Positions 23,897 to 34,034 of a DNA stretch of 64,000 bases are shown here, one piece after another (position 1 is the first letter of the stretch; each line of letters begins with the position of its first letter). The translations under genes and the position numbers were made by a program. The stretch is from Lathyrus oleraceus (taxonomy: Eukaryota; Streptophyta; Magnoliopsida; Fabales; Fabaceae). The notes beneath the pieces were generated by a model. That model was not told where the DNA came from and ran no database searches. It saw only the letters and a list, made by a program, of their open reading frames with translations. The DNA is taken from contig NC_066581.1 of assembly GCF_024323335.1 (NCBI RefSeq), forward strand, positions 227,928,539-227,992,538, given 5' to 3'.

Positions 23897-23907
23897 TAGA
23901 TACCAAT
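23897..23907 (-). other. Copia E primer binding site (initiator tRNA-Met-like)
   Basis: Minus strand reads TTGGTATCTAAA just inside the 5' LTR. Copia elements normally have TGGTATCAGAGC, complementary to the end of initiator tRNA-Met; here the first seven bases match. Confidence 0.6.
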
Positions 23908-23908
23908 T

Positions 23909-24129
23909 TGTTAGTGCTTGAAGCACTTTTAATGAGAAGAGAAAGAAAAAAATAAGAAAATAAAGATTGTATCATTAAATTAAATGAATGCAAAAACTGA
24001 ATTAGAAGGTATCAATTTATATAAACCTAAGTAACTGAAATACGAAGAAAAATAATAAATTAAGTAACAAACTCTAAACCCTTTAGATTTGAGCCATAAA
24101 ATTTAACTTGAATTATATCTAATTAAACA
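23909..24129 (-). repeat. Copia E 5' LTR (about 221 bp)
   Basis: Begins TGTTAGTGCT and ends AATTAAACA on the plus strand. Homologous to 5454-5684 but with many substitutions and gaps, showing that E is much older than A. Confidence 0.75.
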
Positions 24130-24477
24130 ACTTTTAATAATTACCAATAATTATTAATATATATGAGATTTATTAAGTAAAAAATTTCCTTGGCATATCA
24201 TATTTAGAGAACGTTTATGCATATTTATATTTTAAAATTAGTAAAAAAGAAATCCATTTTAACTAACCTCCGAGAAATATAACAATGGGAGTTAATTTTC
24301 TCTACTATTAATAATATTACAAATTTATTTATATTTATTTATAAGCTCATTAGGTGAGTTATTTATAATTATTTTATTTGTTATCAATGTTTCAAATCTA
24401 GACTATGCCATAATGCCACTACTTTTAATATTTTGCATTTTCAAATAATTAAAAATAATTTCTTTATGTATATAATC
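24130..24477. other. AT-rich spacer without gene
   Basis: Nothing recognisable between the 5' LTR of copia E and the Mutator-like element. The last nine bases (24469-24477) are the left target duplication of the latter. Confidence 0.6.
24469..24477. repeat. 9-bp target duplication of the MULE, left copy (TATATAATC)
   Basis: Identical to 28126-28134. A 9-bp duplication is the signature of Mutator-superfamily insertion. Confidence 0.9.
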
Positions 24478-24762
24478 GATTTTTTTTTAAAATAACCATG
24501 TTTTTCAAATTAAATACGAAAATAACCAAGTTTTCAGAAAATTTTCCAAAATAACCATGTTTGGGAGAGGATGCGCCGGGGGAGTTGGCGCACCCCTTAA
24601 AATTTTAGAGGAGGCGCCAGAGGTATTGGCGCCAATGCATTGGGCTCCTAAAGGAGAAGCCAATGCAATTGGCGCCTGCTTGGGCCTCCTAAAGGAGGCG
24701 CCAAGGGGAGTGGCGCCTTAGTGTTCCTCCTAAGGGAGGCGCCAATAGGCATGGCGCCTTAG
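24478..24762. repeat. Left terminal inverted repeat of the MULE
   Basis: Pairs with 27842-28125 as an inverted repeat with only scattered changes. A 41-bp unit ending GGCATGGCGCCTTAG is duplicated just inside it (24763-24803), a small asymmetry between the arms. Confidence 0.9.
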
Positions 24763-24979
24763 GCTCCCTCCTAAGGGAGGCGCCAATAGGCATGGCGCCT
24801 TAGTCCCCTGTTATTTTTTTTCATTTTTTTCTATTTTAGTTTTTTTTAATTATATTTTTTTATAATATTTTTTGTTTTTAATATTTAAAATTTATTATTT
24901 AATACATAATAAATAAAAATAAAAATAAAATAACTTCATTAAATATATAATAATTGATTACATTAGAAAGACCAAAACC

Positions 24980-27278
24980 CTAATGACCCGCCCGATTATG
25001 ACGTCCCCCGGTTCCACATCCCGGTGCGTTAGGTTGTCTCCGAGGTCTCCCACGATTTTCTTGAGGTGTTTGTGGTCTTTGGGTGCTGACCTGATCGAGC
25101 AATGACTGGTTGGAAGGTCCGGCAGAAGTTCCGGCGGTATTTGACAGATGTGTCATCATTTGCTCCCAATATCCAGAGGGGTTGTGGCCAACGGCGCTTC
25201 CGTAATGGAGTTCGGTGCCTATGTCATCGTAGTTAGGGCGTTGGGGTTGGGTGAATTAGGGACGGTATAGTTGACAAAATTGGGCCATTGAGTCGTTTTG
25301 AAAACGAAGCAATGGTTCTTGGGGCGTACTATAGTTAAACAGTGGTTGGATGTTAAATGGTGGGGGGCTACGATGACGTGACCCATATGAATCATCTGTG
25401 CTATAGACGGTTGTGGTTGCGGAGTTTGGTTCTTGGTTTTGTGTTTGGGTGGGTGGTATGAATGGATTGCGACGTTGGATGGTTCGTTGTTGGGTGGTTG
25501 GCATGAACGGGTTGCGATGTTGGGTGTGTGGTTGTTTTGTGTATGTGGTCGGTTGATGTTGTGTGGTTGGTTGTTGGGTTTGGGTGGGTTCACATTGGTG
25601 TTGGGTGGTGAATTGATGTGGGACATACGATGACGAAGCAAGTTGGCGCGGATCCATCAAATACCGCGGCTCAGATACGAATTGCTGAGTTGTTACAGAC
25701 CTAAACCATGTCATATATTGTTGAGTCGGTCTTGCACCTTGGATGACTGGTTCGTTCAGGATGTGTTGTCGTCGATTCCTCCATTGACGACATATGTCTT
25801 TTGCAAAGTCTCTCCAGTCAGAATAATCCCACTGTGCATCGACCCTTTTTTGATGCCAATTCCCCAAACACGTGGGAGATTCTGGAATATGTTGTAGCAT
25901 TCCGAACTGCAGTTTGACCCGGTCACTTTGGTGCATTTCAACTGTAGTGAATCGGATAATTAGTGTCTTCGCTGTCCAAACTACAACATCGTCATGGTTC
26001 ACATCATGATCCAGACCCAAATATGGCCTCCAAACAAACTGGAAAAAAATACCAAATCGTTAGATGGAAAATAATTTGAGAAGTATTTTTAGATTAACTA
26101 TAGTTTGGTAGGAGTATTACATCATCATGTCCAATGTGATCCAATAGATTTCGATAGACTACAATAGCGTGTTTCAGACACCTATTGTAGTTCATTCCCC
26201 TTACTGACCACCTAAGATAATAAAAAAAAGTGAAAAATATTATTTACTGTTAATTTAAATAATAGATATAATTAACTAAATGGTGAATGGTAAAGTGCTA
26301 GACTTACTTGGTTGCAAAGGGGAACACGAATGGACGCTCATTTTCTGGGGTGAGCGACGACATCCTAGACCACCCCTAAGCTTGAAGCAAATAAGCACAT
26401 AAAAAAAAGTACAGGTATTCTTTTTTGCAGTTCTACACATTGCACTATATAGATGGGCCAACACAGTTGAACCCCAACTATAAGTGTTTACCTTATTGAT
26501 GTTGCGTAATAAAGGTAAATACATTATATTCACAAAATTACCTGTACTTTCTGGAAACAAAAAGTTACCAAATAAAATCATAATATAACACCGAGCTTTT
26601 ATTATTTTCTCATACTCGGTTGAATCTTCGGACAGTACTATACTAGCATAATATTGTTTAAGGTATTTTAAATTTATACCTTGCCCCCTTGCTTGACTGG
26701 ATGTGTCTCCCTCAGTTTCGTCGTCTAACAAAGGGGCACCCAGTAATTCATTGCATATATTGTTGTCTTGGTTAACTTTCCCATTCACTGCCTTTCCATC
26801 TATACTAAGACCCAACAACATGTACACGTCCTCAAGTGTGACGGTACACTCACCAATCGGAAGGTGAAATGTGTGGGTCTCGGGTCTCCACCTCTCCAAC
26901 AAAGCCAGGATGAACTTGTAGTCCACCGAGTACGAAACAATGTTTAGTAGATTTCCAAATCCACATCCTCTAATATATGGTTCTATTAAAGGATCGTGGG
27001 GTACATATTCATGTACACGGCATCTAAACCGCTTCGGATCCTAATAACAAAAAAAAACGAAAATACAATTAGAAGAAGAAATACATTCTCAAGAAATATG
27101 TATTAGATGTAATCCAGAAATAGAAACTAAAAAGAAAGAGATTTCAAAGGTATAACACAAAGAACATATGTATTACAAGTAATCCAGAAATAGTAACTAA
27201 AAGAGAGAGATAACATACAAATGCCGAGATATTCTCGATTGTGCCTCTGTGTTCATCGCCCATAGTTAACAAAGACAT
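24980..27278 (-). pseudogene. Plant mobile domain (PMD) gene inside the MULE, broken
   Basis: Minus-strand gene with start ATG at 27278 and four exons: 27278-27219, 27040-26308, 26211-26121 and 26038-24980, each bounded by GT/AG with phases that fit. It encodes the aminotransferase-like PMD family (also annotated as protein phosphatase 7 long-form homologs): DPKRFRCRVHEYVPHDPLI, then the HTFHLPIGECTVTLEDVYML motif, then a TAKKNT...RMSSLTPENE region, W-SVRGMNYNRC, and a QNQT/PTQQ-rich tail ending in NRAGH. Three lesions are visible: a 1-base deletion in a T run at about 26402-26412, a TAG in place of Trp at 26376-26378, and an in-frame TAA at 25256-25258 before the natural end at 24980. PMD proteins such as MAIN/MAIL1 affect silencing and genome stability; this copy is probably inactive. 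Confidence 0.8.
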
Positions 27279-27841
27279 GATTCGATTTTGCAAAGCTTAA
27301 GTTTGTTAGATGAAAGAAATGTGGTAAAAGGAAAGAGTGTGATGAAGATGATTTGATATTGTTAATATGGTAGACTATTTATAGATGAATAAGTGAGTAG
27401 GTTTAGAAACCATAAAGAGTGTGATTGGTTGCATGTGGTGGAAAGAAGAGACAAGTGAATGACAAAAGACAAGTGAATGACAAAAGTAGCATGGAAGGAA
27501 TCTACTAGGCGCATGTGAAGAAATCACATGCAAGAGGAAGATGAGCCATTACCTTTGGCGCCTACATGTGACTTTTCACATGCAAGGAAGAGACGCCCTT
27601 CCTCTTGGCGCCTTAGTGTAAGGCATTTGGAAAGGGCGCCATTCCTAGTGGCGTCTATGTTAAATTTTGTGAAGAGGCGCCCAACCCTTTGGCGCCTATG
27701 TTACTTTATGGTGCCAAGGGAATGGGCGCCTATGTTTACTTTATATTTAATCCTAGGACACATAGGCGCCAATTGAATTGGCAGCCACATGACATACACA
27801 ACAGAGGCGCCACAAAAAGTGGCATCTTTCACACGCACACA
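27279..27841. promoter_or_regulatory. MULE subterminal region with GGCGCC repeats, upstream of the PMD gene
   Basis: The 5' side of the PMD gene extends the GGCGCC-rich pattern of the inverted repeat inward to about 27540 (at least eight TGGCGCC or GGCGCC motifs between 27555 and 27841), which the other arm does not. This is presumably the promoter side. A possible TATA (minus strand, near 27375-27380, 'ctataaata') stands about 100 bases before the start codon. Confidence 0.5.
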
Positions 27842-28125
27842 CTAAGGCGCCATGCCTATTGGCGTCTCCCTTAAGAGGGAGACTAAGGCGCCACTCCCCT
27901 TGGCGCCTCCTTTAGGAGGCCCAAGCAGGCGCCAATTGCATTGGCTCCTCCTTTAGGAGCCCAATGCATTGGCCCCAATACCTCTGGCGCCTCCTCTAAA
28001 ATTTTAAGGGGTGCGCCAACTCCCTCGGCGCAACTCTCCCAAACATGGTTATTTTGGAAAATTTTCTGAAAACTTGGTTATTTTCGTATTTAATTTGAAA
28101 AAATGGTTATTTTAAAAAAAAAATC
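27842..28125. repeat. Right terminal inverted repeat of the MULE
   Basis: Inverse copy of 24478-24762, ending in AAAAAAATC next to the duplicated TATATAATC. Confidence 0.9.
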
Positions 28126-28134
28126 TATATAATC
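28126..28134. repeat. 9-bp target duplication of the MULE, right copy
   Basis: TATATAATC, identical to 24469-24477. Confidence 0.9.
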
Positions 28135-28920
28135 AATAATTTTTTTGATTTATTTTGACTCTTTTTTTTTTAAGATTATTAATTTTTAACGTTTCTGTCT
28201 CCATGCATATATGGGTGCCATAAACTAATACTACTAGTTAACACTTCAAAAGTCGTAAAGGGAGAAGTAATTTGAGCTTGGTTCCCCGGAAATCACCCCC
28301 ACATCCCCGGGTTAAACTATAAATAATTTGACAATATTGAAATAAATTACTCCTATTTCATTTCAAAGTGTAGTTCCTAAGAATTTATATTTAAAAGTGG
28401 AAAAAATAAATAATGAAACGGATAGAGTCTTAAACTGTCACATTTTCACGGTTGGATAACTAAAAAAACACCAAACAACACTTTTGTCTTTGTCGCGAAT
28501 TTATGTAATTTTCATTACCCAACAACAAAAAATTCCATGTCCATCATCATCATGTACATGCATATGATGCATATCCATCAAATATTTATTTTCCTATTCC
28601 AACAAATTAACATCATAATCAACGGTGGCATACATCGTAAATAAAACCAAACCCGGAAGGTTATTTCCGGAATTACACTAGTCAAAAGAACGACACCCCG
28701 CCAAACACCAGTCCGCGCTGTAAAAGAACAACGAGAAAAAAATAAACCTCACTACAACACTATCATCAAACCAAGCGCATGCCCGCGTCTTTACACCACG
28801 CGCGTACATAAAGGCGTAATAAATATAGACCCTACAGTATTAAAGGCGCGTGAGAGTTCATAAAGTGGACCCCACCGTATGGAGCGGTAACAATGATGCA
28901 AGTGAGTGATTCAAGTAGTT
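28135..28920 (+). promoter_or_regulatory. Probable promoter region of the SCAB1-like gene
   Basis: Non-coding host DNA between the MULE and the first transcribed exon. It includes 'ctataaataatt' at about 28318-28329, a run of 'catcatcatgtacatgcatatgatgcat' texture and GC-richer stretches around 28700-28870. I cannot place a transcription start. The MULE ends about 800 bases before the likely 5' UTR. Confidence 0.4.
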
Positions 28921-29169
28921 GAGAGGGGAGACAAATGAGTCAGGTTTTAAGCTTTTCTTTCTCTTTTCTTTTTTTTTTTAACCTTTTCATAAAGTAACGC
29001 TAATGGTAGCGCTTTAGATTCTTCTTCTTCTACACATTCATCATCTTTCTTCTTTTTCTCTATTCTTGTTCTTGTTGTTGTTGTAATTCTTCAACTTTAC
29101 TTTCTGCAACCAAACAACTAATCAATTTGCTTAATGGAAACTGCATAGGCTTTGTTTGGTTGGCTCTAT

Positions 29170-29700
29170 GTAAGTTCTTTCATCTCTCTTTCTATATCTA
29201 TCCTGCATTTCCATTTTTGTTGCATGCAACTATGTAAGTATTTTTATTTTTAACTAATAATTGAAATGTGGAAAAAATTGGTTTCTGACATGAACAATTT
29301 TTTTTGGAATGTAGGTTGATTTAGTATGCATTTGAGAAATTGGTGATTCATGGTTTTGTAGATCTCTATGTTTCATGATGCACTAACTTTTGTTCAAATT
29401 GATTTGGTAACTGAGAATGCTTTTTGACATTGTGATTGTGCCTGATCCATCTTTTTCACTAGAAGTAAGAGAGAAAAAAACACTTGATTGTGATTGAAAT
29501 CAAACCCTGGTTAGGTTTAGTTTAGTGTTAGAGCAGGATTCACTGCTAAATCATCAATTGCATTTAGTGATCTTATGTCACTTAGGCCCTTTTATGGTTA
29601 AACCGCGCCTAATTGCACGGCGATGAATTTGGAATGTCTTTTCCCTTTTGTTTATGTTCTTAGCTGAAGGTTTGATACTATGTTGCATCTATTCTTTTAG
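29170..29700 (+). other. Probable 5' UTR intron of the SCAB1-like gene
   Basis: GTAAGT at 29170 and a pyrimidine-rich TTCTTTTAG ending at 29700 would remove 531 bases and place a short leader before the ATG at 29721. The pyrimidine-rich stretch at about 28950-29110 (CTTTTCTTTCTC, CTTCTTCTTC) looks like the transcribed 5' leader. No transcript evidence is available here. Confidence 0.5.
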
Positions 29701-29720
29701 CAGACGCCTTAGTCTTCGCT

Positions 29721-32670
29721 ATGACAAAGATTAGTCCTGAAATTGAAACTTTGATGCCAATGGAAGCAGTTCCGCCTGTTTCGGCCGATGTGAGCTTTAT
29801 TTCTAATAGTTTTCCGAAGTATAAACTAGGGGCCGATCATCAAGTTTTTCAAGAGCCTGCTGAGGATAACCATGGTCCTTCTTTGAAAGATGTTATTGAA
29901 GAAGAAGCTTCCAATTTGTCAGACCAGAACAAGCGTATCTCAGTTCGTGACCTTGCTAGTAAATTTGACAAGAACTTGTCTGCAGCTGCTAAGTTGTCTA
30001 ATGAGGTTCCGTTATTTATATTTTTTTGTGGCCTACTATTGTTTCTTTTCCTTCCCTTGATAGAAATAGCCATTCAAATACGTATTCGATCACTAAAAAG
30101 GAGAAAAAATATGTTTAAGTTAGATCACTTTTCTGTTGTCGGGGACGGTCTTAGTTGAATTAGAGCTTGTCACATTGCATGCGTTTGTTTCTGTTTTATT
30201 TTGCATTCAACGGAGTCCTATTTTTCCGCTCAACTTTTGGTGACTTTTTTCATGGAATTCAGGCAAAGCTAAGAGAGTTACCATCTTTGGAGGGACATGT
30301 TCTTTTGAAAAAGCTAAGAGATGCATTAGAATCTTTGAAAGGCCGTTTTACAGGAAGAAATAAAGAGGATGTGGAGAAAGCTATCTCTATGGTTTGTTAT
30401 TTTATACTACTCCGTGCTTGAGTACATTACTTTGTTCCAAGTTTGAAATCATATTTCATTCTTTGTGATAGCTGGAAAGAGTCGAGTCTTCCAGATTTTG
30501 AGTTTCCGAGCTCGATCACTTAAAGCATATATCAATTTTTTTTCTTTCTTCATATTAATCACACAGGTGGAAGCTTTGGCTGTTAAGTTGACTCAGAATG
30601 AAGGAGAACTGATTCAAGAGAAGTTTGAAGTGAAAAAGCTTGTGAACTTTCTCAAACAGGTCTTTTTTGACATATAAACTTTTCTTTTTCTAAATCCATA
30701 TAGGATCTTCCATTTAAACATTACGATTCGCATTTCTTGAAAGGAAATCTTATCCATTATTTGTTCTATAGGCTTCTGAAGATGCTAAAAAGCTGGTTAA
30801 TCAAGAGAAGTCTTTTGCCTGTGCCGAAATCGAGAGTGCTAGAGCAGTGGTGCTGAGAATCGGCGAAGCACTTGAGGAACAAGAAAAAGCTATCCAAGCT
30901 TCTAAACCACAGGTTCTAACATGCCGTTTCATTACACAATTATGGTTGTACATGTACGATTTTGCATTAACGATTCCAAAACTAAACACTACGCACTAAA
31001 ATATGCTTCTATATGCATAAGAGAGTGACGCGCACGAGTTTATATGAAAGAATTTGAGTTGTTATTGTTATGTTAACTGTTAAGCATGCATTATATGTTG
31101 TTTCTTACTGTCAGGATGTGGATGGACTCGTAGAAGAGGTTCAAGAGGCTAGAAGAATCAGATTGCTACATCAACCAAGCAAGGTATACATTGCTTTTTT
31201 CTTTCTCTGAGAATTTTGCAGCTGATTATTCTTTTTACGAAAATGTTATAACAATTTCAGGTTATGGCCATGGAATATGAACTTCGTGCTCTAAGGGATC
31301 AAATTCAAGAAAAATCTATATTTTCAATTCAGCTTCAGAAAGAGGTTAGTTGGTATCTTGTTTTACTTATTTGATTAACTGTCCACCTGAAAGTCTAATG
31401 CCTGAATATACTTTGCTTCCAATAACTTCTTTTTCTCCATGATAGCTAACAATGAGCAAGTGGGACAAGGAGAATAAATCTCATTCATATAAGTTAGACG
31501 GTTCTGAAGCTTTGGGTTCATGCTTGCAAGTCAAGCCGTGCTCGAATGAAGTGCTGCAGGTTTCAAAATGTTCCTTTCAGTGGTATCGCCTGTCATCTGA
31601 AGGCAGCTGGAGGGAGGTTATTTCAGGTACCGTTCTTCTAATGCCTGAATTCACATCTTTCGTAAGCTTACATTATTCAAATTTTTTTGCCTTTGAAAAT
31701 ATAGCATGTCTCGACATAAAAATATATATGCGTATCATCTTTATTTATCAGGTGCTGACAAATCAATATATGCTCCTGATCCCCTTGATGTTGGGAGAAT
31801 GTTACAAGTGGACATTGTATCCAATGGCAAGAAACTCACACTAACAACTAATCCCATTCAAACTGGTTAGTTTTGTTATTGGCCTTACTTTCTTTTTCCA
31901 AATAAATTTTGGTTTTGGCTTGAATAGTTGCGGTTATGCGGGACCCTTTGGAACTTGATGTATCTAGAAATAGAAAACAAAGGCTAACAGCTACCTTTCT
32001 TGTGTGTAACAGTCGCAGGACTCGGAAGCCATGTGGAAACACTTCTCCGAAAATCCAATACTGATTTTAATGTATGTTATACATACTCTTTAGATTAAAT
32101 ATTTTTACTCTTTCTAGCAGAAAAGACTTTTTTGGCGAAACAATTCTTACAAAGTTTGTATTTTGGTGTTATGCAGGTAGTTATTTCTCAGATGAATGGA
32201 AAAGATCACTCATCACATTCTACTCATTCATTCAATGTGGGTAGAATGAGGATAAAGCTATGTAGGGGTTGGATTACAAAAGCTAGAGAGATTTACTCCC
32301 CAACAATGCAGGTACTATTTCATCCATGTATTCTTTTTTCCTATGATTTGAGTTCTCGATTCGACGACTATATCCCTTAAACTAACATTTTATTGAACCC
32401 AAGCTATGCGGAGTCAGAAGTGATGTCGGTAATGCAGCAAAGGCGTTATTTTGGCAAGCAAGAAAAGGGCTGTCATTTGTGTTAACCTTTGAATCAGAGA
32501 AAGAAAGAAATGTTGCCATTATGATCGCGAGGAAACACGCTCTTGATTGCAACGTATGCATCTTTCTCTAACACGATTATCTACTTATTCATTTTGGATT
32601 TTCATGTAAACTAAATGTAGCAATTTTTACTTGACAGGTTGTGCTTGCTGGGCCAGATGATCTAGTGTAG
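29721..32670 (+). CDS. SCAB1: SCAB1-like stomatal closure-related actin-binding protein, 12 coding exons
   Basis: Exons: 29721-30005, 30263-30391, 30567-30659, 30772-30912, 31115-31183, 31261-31344, 31446-31626, 31752-31865, 32013-32071, 32177-32311, 32404-32553, 32638-32670; all introns GT-AG, phases consistent, total 1473 bases, 490 residues and stop. SCAB proteins bind, bundle and stabilise F-actin; Arabidopsis SCAB1 (about 496 residues) is needed for normal stomatal closure. Visible here: N-terminal actin-binding region with ISVRDLASKFDKNLSAAAKL (residues about 72-91), a coiled coil from about 96 to 270 (KLRDALESLKGR, VKKLVNFLKQ, AEIESARAVV, EVQEARRI), then the Ig-PH tandem with ALGSCLQVKPCSN, RMRIKLCRGW-like text and ALFWQARKGLSFVLTFESE. 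No stop or frameshift is seen. Which of the SCAB1-3 paralogues it is cannot be told. Confidence 0.9.
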
Positions 32671-34034
32671 CAGCAAAATTAACTTAGTTTTTCCAACAAA
32701 AGTGAGTTTTATCAGATTCTTGTTGTGAGTATACGTGTGTGCTTGTTTTGTTTAAGGTGTGATTTCATTTTCATACTTGTAATTGGGTTTCCACTAATTG
32801 GGTTGCATTGTTTTAGGCATGTTTTTTTTATTTGCCTAATCATGTTGTAACAAAATCAGGTTTTTATAATTATTTGTTCATTTGTTCACTGTGGCTTATT
32901 TGCATAGTCCTACTAGTTTCATATCACAGCACCAAACTGCGAATTTTCTTCTCTCGAATTGTTGAATTGATCAACAACTGCTTCGCAAGCGAGCTCGAAA
33001 ACGGTGTAATGCATTGTCAATGATACCATGAAAGCCTTAAGATTGGAAGCAAGTAATCAGTTATAAGGATCAGCAGCTGAAGTGAATATTGCTTATAGAT
33101 GAATATAGAAAGCAATATTTATGGGACCCTTTCACATATGGTTTCCTCTCCTCACTTGTGAATGGAAAAGATTCTACTCCAAAGAAAGCACTCAAGTTTT
33201 CAAAGTTTCTGTTTTACCTCTTGTTGAATATCATGAATGAATTTTCTTAAGTTGAAGTAATTTGACTACAACAATAAAAAGCTCATTTAAATTTTCTTAA
33301 GGAAAGGAATGAATTGCGAAGAATGGCAAACAATGCAACTTATCTAATGTTTACTTAGAAATATGGAATTTAAAAGTTTTGAGGAATGCTCATTTCACCC
33401 CTACTGGGTGTGCTCTACACTCGGGAAAATCCAAAAATATTTTTTATTAATGTTTGGAGATGTATATTGGAACGCATTTAAAATCACACAAATTTTCATA
33501 ATTCAACCACACACTCTATTTTGCCAAAATATGATATGGAGATATATCTTCACAATTTTTTTGGATGAATTTGGAGATGTATATTCGTAAAATTCTTTGA
33601 ATTTATTTTAAATTATTGGAAGCATGTTTAGTGTACATAACATGAGATATTTTGGAGATCTATTTCCAGAAATCACCTGAATGTTGTCTAGGTAGCAACA
33701 TTGTCTTAACTTTGACATTTTTTAGTCCAAATTATATTTTAGGTAATTTTATGTCATGTATCGACCATACATAATTTATTTTGAAAATACAAAAAGTAAT
33801 ACAATCAAACATCAATATTGTGTATGTTTAACTCCTGTTTTTCGTCTGTACTGCAAGACATTATGTGTCTCGCCAATAATGCCTTCTACGAGGTCCAACT
33901 GGGGACTGCTTTCCTCAAAAAAGTCTTGCCTCTATATCTGATTTCGCCATATCCACAATACAACGGGTGTGCTAATCCATTGTCTCAAGTAACTCTTGAT
34001 TATATGAACTAGGTGGTCTTCCAAGAGCGTGTAA
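32671..34034. other. 3' flank of the SCAB1-like gene and intergenic DNA
   Basis: The first 200 or so bases are probably the 3' UTR. No convincing gene follows. Around 33440-33600 a phrase close to TTGGAGATGTATATT occurs three times, and short ORFs near 33756-34012 have no domain that I know. Likely decayed repeat DNA. Confidence 0.5.

Larger units (their letters stand above)
5454..24129 (-). mobile_element. Ty1/copia retrotransposon E, split by gypsy element A
   Basis: Minus-strand copia element with LTRs at 5454-5684 (3') and 23909-24129 (5'), a primer site next to the 5' LTR and a purine tract next to the 3' LTR. gag, protease, integrase, reverse transcriptase and RNase H pieces follow in copia order. 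Its own sequence is about 4.6 kb once the 14-kb element A (9614-23665) and one CGCAT copy are discounted. The two LTRs are visibly diverged, and the flanking pentamers are ATTTT (5449-5453) and ACTTT (24130-24134), probably a decayed target duplication. Many stops and frameshifts show an old copy. Confidence 0.85.
24478..28125 (-). mobile_element. Mutator-like element carrying a PMD gene (3648 bp)
   Basis: Bounded by about 285-bp terminal inverted repeats (24478-24762 and 27842-28125) and a perfect 9-bp duplication TATATAATC. The outer ends read GATTTTTTTTTAAAATAACC. The inverted repeats and neighbouring DNA are packed with GGCGCC. Inside is a minus-strand plant-mobile-domain gene with broken frame and no mudrA-type transposase, so the element is non-autonomous. 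PMD genes carried by plant transposons, Mutator-like ones included, are known. Confidence 0.9.

Noticed and set aside
25219..25641. 140-codon minus-strand ORF rich in P, N, T and H overlapping the PMD gene
   Set aside because: It is the alternative frame of the proline/glutamine-rich tail of the PMD gene (exon 26038-24980).
29721..30158. Single-exon 145-codon gene ending at 30158
   Set aside because: The frame past 30005 is intron sequence; a GT donor at 30006 and the downstream exons reproduce the SCAB family protein, so the single ORF is only exon 1 plus intron.
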